A stretch of 18,105 nt of DNA from an uncultured Clostridia bacterium (GTDB lineage Bacteria; Bacillota_A; Clostridia; TANB77; CAG-508): the NCBI GenBank assembly GCA_947594095.1, contig CANQEA010000023.1, forward strand, positions 1 to 18,105, in the 5' to 3' direction. Every line of letters starts with the position of its first letter. Within the stretch, counting starts at the first letter, position 1. Below, one piece after another: positions 13,396 through 18,105 of this stretch. The notes below the pieces were generated by a model. The model made no database searches. It was not told where the DNA came from and saw only the letters and a program-made list of their open reading frames with translations. A program made the translations under genes and the position numbers.

Positions 13396-13473
13396 TTAAT
13401 ATCACCCTTTTTTATCTATAAATTCATCTTTTAAAATAAAATTTTAAATATTCTAACTGCTTTTTCTAAATTT

Positions 13474-14166
13474 TTATTGTTCTCTTGGATCAATCTTTTT
13501 AACAGCTTCATCAAATCTTCCATATTTTCCAGATGCTTTTTCAATTGCTTCAGTTGGATCCATTCCAGCTTTAATATTATCCATCATTTTTCCTAAATGA
13601 ACATATTTATAACCAATAATTTGATCATCTTTATCTAATCCTAATTCAACAATATATCCTTCTGCTAAATTTAAATATCTAGGACCTTTTAATGTACTTG
13701 AATAAATAGTTCCGACTTGTGATGTATGTCCTTTACCTAAATCTTCTAGACCTGCTCCTACAGGAAGTCCTCCTTCTGAAAATGCAGTTTGTGTTCTACC
13801 ATATACTATTTGTAAGAATAATTCTCTCATAGCAGTATTTATAGCATCACATACTAGGTCAGTATTTAATGCTTCTAAAATTGTTTTTCCTGTTAAAATT
13901 TCTCCTGCCATAGCAGCTGAATGTGTCATTCCACTACATCCAATTGTTTCAATTAATGCTTCTTGAATAATTCCATCTTTTACATTTAAAGTTAATTTAC
14001 AAGCTCCTTGTTGAGGTGCACACCATCCAATTCCATGTGTTAAACCAGAAATATCTTTTATCTCTTTTGCTTTTACCCATTTTCCTTCTTCTGGAATTGG
14101 TGCTGGTCCGTGGTCTACTCCTTTACGAACTTCACACATATTTTCTAACTCTTTTGAATATATCAT
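13474..14166 (-). CDS. Iron-sulfur cluster assembly scaffold-like (NifU N-domain) protein
   Basis: A 230-residue protein when started at ATG 14166, which has AAAGGAG 8 bases upstream; an ATG 18 bases earlier overlaps the preceding gene and is not supported. The IscU/NifU-like part shows C49 (GIGWCAPQQGAC), C56, C77 (IETIGCSGMTHSAAM) and C106 (DLVCDAIN), candidates for cluster ligands. The C-terminal third (YLNLAEGYIVELGLDKDDQI onward) is specific to the form paired with the GGGtGRT protein. Its ribosome binding site is encoded within the last codons of the upstream gene, so the two are probably coupled. A role in Fe-S assembly is by family only. Confidence 0.85.
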   Translation of the reverse strand: MIYSKELENMCEVRKGVDHGPAPIPEEGKWVKAKEIKDISGLTHGIGWCAPQQGACKLTLNVKDGIIQEALIETIGCSGMTHSAAMAGEILTGKTILEALNTDLVCDAINTAMRELFLQIVYGRTQTAFSEGGLPVGAGLEDLGKGHTSQVGTIYSSTLKGPRYLNLAEGYIVELGLDKDDQIIGYKYVHLGKMMDNIKAGMDPTEAIEKASGKYGRFDEAVKKIDPREQ

Positions 14167-14167
14167 T

Positions 14168-14896
14168 TTAATTTCTCCTTTCAATTCTTCTTATCTCTTC
14201 TTCTGATAGTATTAGTTGATTTTTTACTTTTGGTTCTTTTTTCTTTGGTTCAATTTTTTGTTCTTTAATTTCTTCTATTTGTTCGTTATTCTCAGAATTT
14301 TCGTCGCCAATTGTTTGATAATCAATTATATTTTGTATGTCCTGTATATAAATCCCTTCAGAATATTCCTCTGTTCTATATAAACTTTTTACTCCTAAGC
14401 GATATTTTTTTAAGATTTCTCTTTCTTCTTTGCTAACTTGATCATCACCAATCCCAAGATATTTATATCTCCAAATGACATGTCTATCATAACTTGTATA
14501 ATAACTATTTATTAAATCTTCATAACTGAATTCTATTTTAAATTTCATATCTTTAATAGAAATAGTTATATTAGTCCATATATCATCATTTGGATTTGTT
14601 TCAATAAATTCTTGCCTTAGAAGTTTTATTTCCTCATATAGAATTTGTACTAAATCCAAATATTCTTTTTCATCAATATTAAATTTAGAAGGTATTTCAT
14701 ATACATTTACTGGTTTTTTCTTAAAAATACCTTTTGGGACATAGTAAAAGAATAGCTCTCCTGTTTGATTACCATCTTTAGTATCTATGACAGAACTGTA
14801 CAAATACATTTGATCCCACTTTTCTGGTATCATATAAAATATTTTTCTTTGTATACTTTCATACATTTTTCTAATTTGTTTTGTGTGATTTAACAT
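14168..14896 (-). CDS. DUF600/YezG-like protein
   Basis: A 242-residue protein. Residues about 10-170 resemble the YezG/DUF600 family: YESIQRKIFYMIPEKWDQMY, GELFFYYVPKG, NITISIKDMKFKIEFSYEDL and SSYDRH-like YTSYDRHVIWRYKYLGI. The remainder is an acidic then lysine-rich tail (ENSENNEQIEEIKEQK) that is probably disordered. YezG of Bacillus is an immunity protein to an LXG toxin, but no toxin is present here and the gene lies in a metabolic operon, 6 bases after gpmI, with AAAAGGAT before its ATG. An immunity role should not be assumed. Confidence 0.7.
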   Translation of the reverse strand: MLNHTKQIRKMYESIQRKIFYMIPEKWDQMYLYSSVIDTKDGNQTGELFFYYVPKGIFKKKPVNVYEIPSKFNIDEKEYLDLVQILYEEIKLLRQEFIETNPNDDIWTNITISIKDMKFKIEFSYEDLINSYYTSYDRHVIWRYKYLGIGDDQVSKEEREILKKYRLGVKSLYRTEEYSEGIYIQDIQNIIDYQTIGDENSENNEQIEEIKEQKIEPKKKEPKVKNQLILSEEEIRRIERRN

Positions 14897-14902
14897 ATCC
14901 TT

Positions 14903-16444
14903 TTATTTCCTATCTAATAAACTTTCTCCTGTCATTTCTTGTGGTTTTTCTAAATTCATTAAATCAAGCATAGTTGGTGCTAAATCTGCAAGTTTTCCAT
15001 CTGGTTTTAGTTTTAAATCTTTATTATCTGTTACTAAGATTAATGGTACTGGATTTGTTGTATGTGCTGTATGTGGTTCTCCTGTTGTATAATCTATCAT
15101 TTGTTCAGCATTTCCGTGGTCTGCTGTTATAAGTAAGTTTCCTTTCTTTTCTTCTACTAAACTTACAACTTTTCCTACACATTCGTCTATTGTTTCTACT
15201 GCTTTTATTGCAGCTTCTAGACTTCCTGTATGGCCTACCATATCAGTATTTGCATAATTCAATATAATACAATCATACAAATCCTTACTTATTGCATCTA
15301 AAACTTTATCTGTTACTTCATATGCACTCATTTCTGGTTTTTGGTCATATGTTTCTACTTTTGGAGATGGAACTAAAATTCTATCTTCACCTTCATATTG
15401 TTTTTCTTCTCCACCATTGAAGAAAAATGTTACATGTGCATATTTTTCTGTTTCTGCAATTCTTAATTGTTTATATCCTAATTTACTTACATACTCACCA
15501 AATGTATTTTTTAATGTTTCTTTTTTAAATGCAATGTGGACATTTGGCATAGTTTCATCATAATTTGTGAAACATACAAAATATAGATTTAAATCCTTTT
15601 TAGTTTCAAATTCATTAAAGTCTGGGTCTACAAGAGTTCTTGTAATTTCTCTTGCTCTATCTGGTCTAAAGTTGAAAAAGATTACAGAATCGTTTTTTCC
15701 AATTGTAGCAACTGGTTCTTCTCCATTGCATATAACAGTTGGTTCAACAAATTCATCAAACACTTCTTTTTGGTAAGAATCTTCTATTGCCTTAATTACA
15801 CTTCCTGCTTTTATTCCTTCTCCATCTACTAATGCACGGTAAGATTTTTCAATTCTTTGCCATCTTTTATCTCTATCCATACTGTAAAATCTACCAGAAA
15901 TGCTTGCTATTTTTCCTACTCCTTTTTCTTGCATTTTCTCTTGTAAATCTGCAATATAACTTTCACCAGATGCTGGAGGAGTATCTCTTCCATCTAGGAA
16001 ACAGTGTACATATACATCTTCAAAGTCTCTTCTTTTAGCTAATTCTAATAATCCATATAAATGTCTGTTGTGACTATGTACACCGCCATCTGATAATAAT
16101 CCTAAAATATGTAATTTTGAGTTATTCTTTTTACAATTTTCAATCGCATCAATTAATTCTGGATTTGTAAAAAAGTCTCCATCTTCTATTGATTTTGTTA
16201 TTCTTGTTAATTCTTGATATACTATTCTTCCTGCTCCAATATTGGTATGCCCTACTTCTGAATTTCCCATTTGTCCTTCTGGCAATCCAACATGAAGACC
16301 ACTTGTGTATATTTCTGTGTTACTGTATTTTTGCATTAAGCTATCAATATTAGGCGTTTTGGCAAGTTTTATTGCATTTCCTTCTTTGTTAGGATTATCT
16401 CCAAAACCGTCTAATATCATAAGCATTGTTAATTTGTCTTTCAT
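14903..16444 (-). CDS. gpmI: 2,3-bisphosphoglycerate-independent phosphoglycerate mutase
   Basis: A 513-residue Mn-dependent glycolytic enzyme that interconverts 3- and 2-phosphoglycerate. The alkaline-phosphatase-type metal site is intact: D12 (ILDGFG), the phosphorylated S62 (GQMGNSEVGH), SDGGVHSH, and TADHGNAEQM near the C-terminus. GRDTPP and FRPDRAREITR, which bind substrate, are also present. Full length for the family, no anomaly. The ATG follows AAAGGA by about 12 bases. It begins 35 bases after tpiA ends, giving a tpiA-gpmI glycolytic pair as in many Firmicutes, though gap, pgk and eno are not in the window. Confidence 0.97.
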   Translation of the reverse strand: MKDKLTMLMILDGFGDNPNKEGNAIKLAKTPNIDSLMQKYSNTEIYTSGLHVGLPEGQMGNSEVGHTNIGAGRIVYQELTRITKSIEDGDFFTNPELIDAIENCKKNNSKLHILGLLSDGGVHSHNRHLYGLLELAKRRDFEDVYVHCFLDGRDTPPASGESYIADLQEKMQEKGVGKIASISGRFYSMDRDKRWQRIEKSYRALVDGEGIKAGSVIKAIEDSYQKEVFDEFVEPTVICNGEEPVATIGKNDSVIFFNFRPDRAREITRTLVDPDFNEFETKKDLNLYFVCFTNYDETMPNVHIAFKKETLKNTFGEYVSKLGYKQLRIAETEKYAHVTFFFNGGEEKQYEGEDRILVPSPKVETYDQKPEMSAYEVTDKVLDAISKDLYDCIILNYANTDMVGHTGSLEAAIKAVETIDECVGKVVSLVEEKKGNLLITADHGNAEQMIDYTTGEPHTAHTTNPVPLILVTDNKDLKLKPDGKLADLAPTMLDLMNLEKPQEMTGESLLDRK

Positions 16445-16479
16445 TTTAATTTACTTTCCTTTCTTTGGTTTTTGTGTCT

Positions 16480-17232
16480 TTACATATCATAATTTACAAT
16501 TTTGCTAAACTCATCTGCTTTTAGGCTTGCCCCACCTACTAAGCCACCATCAATATCTGACATTGTAAATAATTCTTTTGCATTACTGCTTTTTACACTA
16601 CCTCCATATTGAATAATTACTTTTTCTGCAACTTCTTTTCCATAAATTTCTTCTATTTTATTACGTATTGCTTTAATACTTTGATTTGCATCTTCTTTTG
16701 TTGCTGTTTTTCCTGTCCCAATTGCCCAAATTGGCTCATATGCAATAATAGTATTTTCTACTTGATTATTACTTAATCCATCTAAAGCAAGTTTTGTTTG
16801 GTTAGTAATTATTTCTTCTGCTTTTCCTGCTTCTCTTTGCTCTAATGTTTCACCAACACATACTATTGGCTTTAATTCGTTTTCAAAAGCTACTTTTAAT
16901 TTTTTATTTACTGTTTCATCTGTTTCATTAAAGTATTGTCTTCTTTCAGAGTGCCCTATAATTACATATTCTACTCCAATTGATTTTAACATTTTAGCTG
17001 AAACTTCTCCAGTATATGCACCTTTTTCTTCAAAGTGCATGTTTTGAGCACCTATTTTTATATTACTATTTTGTGCTGTAAGTATGCTATAAAATAAATC
17101 TGTGTATGGCACACATAAAACCACTTCGTTTTTTGTATCTTTTACAAGTGGTTCTAGTTCAGTTATGAAGTTAATCGCTTCATTTGGTAACATGTTCATT
17201 TTCCAATTTCCAGCAATTATTTTTTTACGCAT
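16480..17232 (-). CDS. tpiA: Triosephosphate isomerase
   Basis: A 250-residue TIM-barrel enzyme interconverting dihydroxyacetone phosphate and glyceraldehyde-3-phosphate. Catalytic residues are present: K11 (GNWKMN), H94 ([11 protein letters not shown]) and E166 ([14 protein letters not shown]). The phosphate-binding ends [10 protein letters not shown] and GGLVGGASL are also there. I choose ATG 17232, which gives the usual [13 protein letters not shown]; an ATG 12 bases earlier overlaps the AAAGGA ribosome binding site. It is the first gene of the long minus-strand operon. Confidence 0.97.
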   Translation of the reverse strand: MRKKIIAGNWKMNMLPNEAINFITELEPLVKDTKNEVVLCVPYTDLFYSILTAQNSNIKIGAQNMHFEEKGAYTGEVSAKMLKSIGVEYVIIGHSERRQYFNETDETVNKKLKVAFENELKPIVCVGETLEQREAGKAEEIITNQTKLALDGLSNNQVENTIIAYEPIWAIGTGKTATKEDANQSIKAIRNKIEEIYGKEVAEKVIIQYGGSVKSSNAKELFTMSDIDGGLVGGASLKADEFSKIVNYDM

Positions 17233-17282
17233 ATATATCATCATCCTTTCTTTTACTTCATTACATATTTCTATGCGATATT

Positions 17283-17311
17283 ATTCTATACCAAATTTGA
17301 TTAATTTTCAA
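17283..17311 (-). promoter_or_regulatory. tpiA operon promoter
   Basis: On the minus strand TTGAAA (17311-17306), a 17-base spacer and TAGAAT (17288-17283) form a good sigmaA promoter about 50 bases before tpiA. It is divergent from the promoter at 17339-17367. Confidence 0.65.
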
Positions 17312-17338
17312 GTGTTTTTTAAAATTTACTTCGTTGTA

Positions 17339-17367
17339 TTGATTAATTATGTAAAATATGATAAAAT
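17339..17367 (+). promoter_or_regulatory. Candidate promoter of the gene at 17448
   Basis: TTGATT (17339-17344), a 17-base spacer and TAAAAT (17362-17367). The leader to the start codon is about 75 bases; no clear structure was seen in it. Confidence 0.5.
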
Positions 17368-17447
17368 ATTATTAATCTTCTTTTATTTTCCTCTTTTCTG
17401 CGACATTGGGAATACAAGAAGAAATAAATATTTGGAGGAATCATTAT

Positions 17448-17939
17448 ATGGATTACACACATGTTTCAGGACAGTTCATGGTTCGGCTAGAAGATGGCAC
17501 AAGTTTAATGTTTTCGAACAGTTCTCTTACACCATCTTGCTTACCAACTGAAGACCAAATTCAAAAGAAGATTATTGGAATTCAGTGGTCTTACGCTTTC
17601 TGTGGAGAGCAAAACTTTGGGATTGAACCAATGGAAATTGCGTTCGACGCAAAATCTGACAGAATTATCAAACAGATACCTAAGGAGTTAACGGTAGATA
17701 CTCAAGATGATGTCTCTATATTAAAATACGGACATACATCTATATCTCCGCTTATGCTCGAATCCGCAAAGGAAGTAGGTATGGTCGGCTATTGGGATGA
17801 TTCAAATTTTATAATTTGTGCATCCCAAAAATATGAACCGATTATTGAAAACATAATTGACTTTATAGAACCATATAAAGTTAAGTTCGGTTTCAGAACA
17901 GTTTTCGGTGGCCAAAATCTTATGATAATTCCTGTTTAA
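17448..17939 (+). CDS. Unknown 163-residue protein with foreign-like codon use
   Basis: I do not recognise this protein. The ATG at 17448 has GGAGG 9 bases upstream; a frame extension to 17406 lacks a ribosome binding site. It has no signal peptide or membrane helix and looks like a compact alpha/beta protein: LEDGTSLMFSNSSL near the start, a central GIEPMEIAFDAKSDRII, and a C-terminal strand-rich part (GFRTVFGGQNLMIIPV). Its codons are richer in G and C than those of neighbouring genes (GTC, TCC, CCG, GGC and one CGG at 17484-17486). Together with its isolated, self-contained promoter and terminator, this suggests acquisition by transfer. Confidence 0.75.
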   Translation: MDYTHVSGQFMVRLEDGTSLMFSNSSLTPSCLPTEDQIQKKIIGIQWSYAFCGEQNFGIEPMEIAFDAKSDRIIKQIPKELTVDTQDDVSILKYGHTSISPLMLESAKEVGMVGYWDDSNFIICASQKYEPIIENIIDFIEPYKVKFGFRTVFGGQNLMIIPV

Positions 17940-17942
17940 TCC

Positions 17943-17983
17943 AATCAAAAAGCACGGTTCAATACCGTGCCTTTTGATTTTTA
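17943..17983 (+). terminator. Terminator of the gene at 17448
   Basis: GCACGGT (17952-17958) and ACCGTGC (17964-17970) pair with a 5-base loop. AATCAAAA (17943-17950) and TTTTGATT (17972-17979) extend the stem past one mismatch, followed by a T-run. It is among the strongest hairpins of the window. Confidence 0.9.
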
Positions 17984-18004
17984 TTATAAAAACTTCATTT
18001 TTTA

Positions 18005-18034
18005 TTGACTTTTATATTAGTTTTAGTGTATAAT
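18005..18034 (+). promoter_or_regulatory. Candidate promoter at the right edge
   Basis: TTGACT (18005-18010), an 18-base spacer and TATAAT (18029-18034). It points out of the window, so the gene it drives is not seen. Confidence 0.55.
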
Positions 18035-18061
18035 CTCATCTTTGACAGTTTATAAAAAGAA

Positions 18062-18102
18062 AAAGGTTGACACCCTTTGAAATTAAAGGGCTTCAGCCTT
18101 TA
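18062..18102 (+). other. Structured leader segment at the window edge
   Basis: About 25 bases after the promoter start point, the transcript can fold with CCCTTT pairing to AAAGGG inside an outer AAAGG-CCTTT stem. Alternatively AAAGG(G)C can pair with GCCTTT around TTCA. The two folds share AAAGGG and exclude each other, as in an attenuator, but the window ends before this can be judged. Confidence 0.3.
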
Positions 18103-18105
18103 CTT

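Noticed and set aside
17102..17551. 149-codon plus-strand frame spanning the tpiA start and the 17448 gene.
   Set aside because: It crosses two divergent promoters and overlaps two better-supported genes in other frames.

Overview
The window looks like a chromosomal segment of a spore-forming, AT-rich member of the Clostridia. This rests on a sporulation sigma factor (SigG), a YlmC/YmxH protein, a GGGtGRT protein with its Fe-S scaffold partner, strong GGAGG-type ribosome binding sites and very low use of GC-rich codons. No taxon can be named from the sequence alone.

Layout. Positions 80-1247 (minus) hold a YlmC/YmxH PRC-barrel protein and sigG, which has a good sigmaF/sigmaG-type promoter. 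Positions 1431-3441 (plus) hold endonuclease III (nth) and a secreted/membrane bactofilin-like protein, ending in a bidirectional terminator. Positions 3468-4710 (minus) hold a U32-family gene of the TrhP tRNA-hydroxylase type, broken by a frameshift. Positions 4932-6566 (plus) hold a large protein that I read as a very divergent RelA/SpoT-type nucleotidyltransferase. A complete IS1182-type insertion sequence (6575-8447) with 74-bp terminal inverted repeats follows. Positions 8447-11282 (minus) hold typA/bipA, a small unknown gene and a TrmR-like O-methyltransferase that is also frameshifted. Positions 11393-11957 (minus) hold a degenerate Nudix-like protein and a gene remnant. Positions 12036-17232 (minus) form one long apparent operon: tpiA, gpmI, a YezG/DUF600-like gene, an Fe-S scaffold protein, a MazG-like pyrophosphohydrolase and the GGGtGRT protein, closed by a strong terminator. 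A divergent gene of unknown function with different codon use (17448-17939, plus) and a promoter with a structured leader at the right edge end the window.

The most notable signal is a pair of frameshifts. The two broken genes, TrhP-like and TrmR-like, would act consecutively in making 5-methoxyuridine at the tRNA wobble position. Each carries the same +1 shift at a CGG codon followed by A, where skipping the C restores the family reading frame. By my reading, CGG is otherwise absent as an in-frame codon from the resident genes of the window; it appears once in the foreign-looking gene and once in the transposase tail. This could be parallel decay of a pathway, sequence error, or +1 recoding at a rare codon. 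The sequence alone cannot decide.
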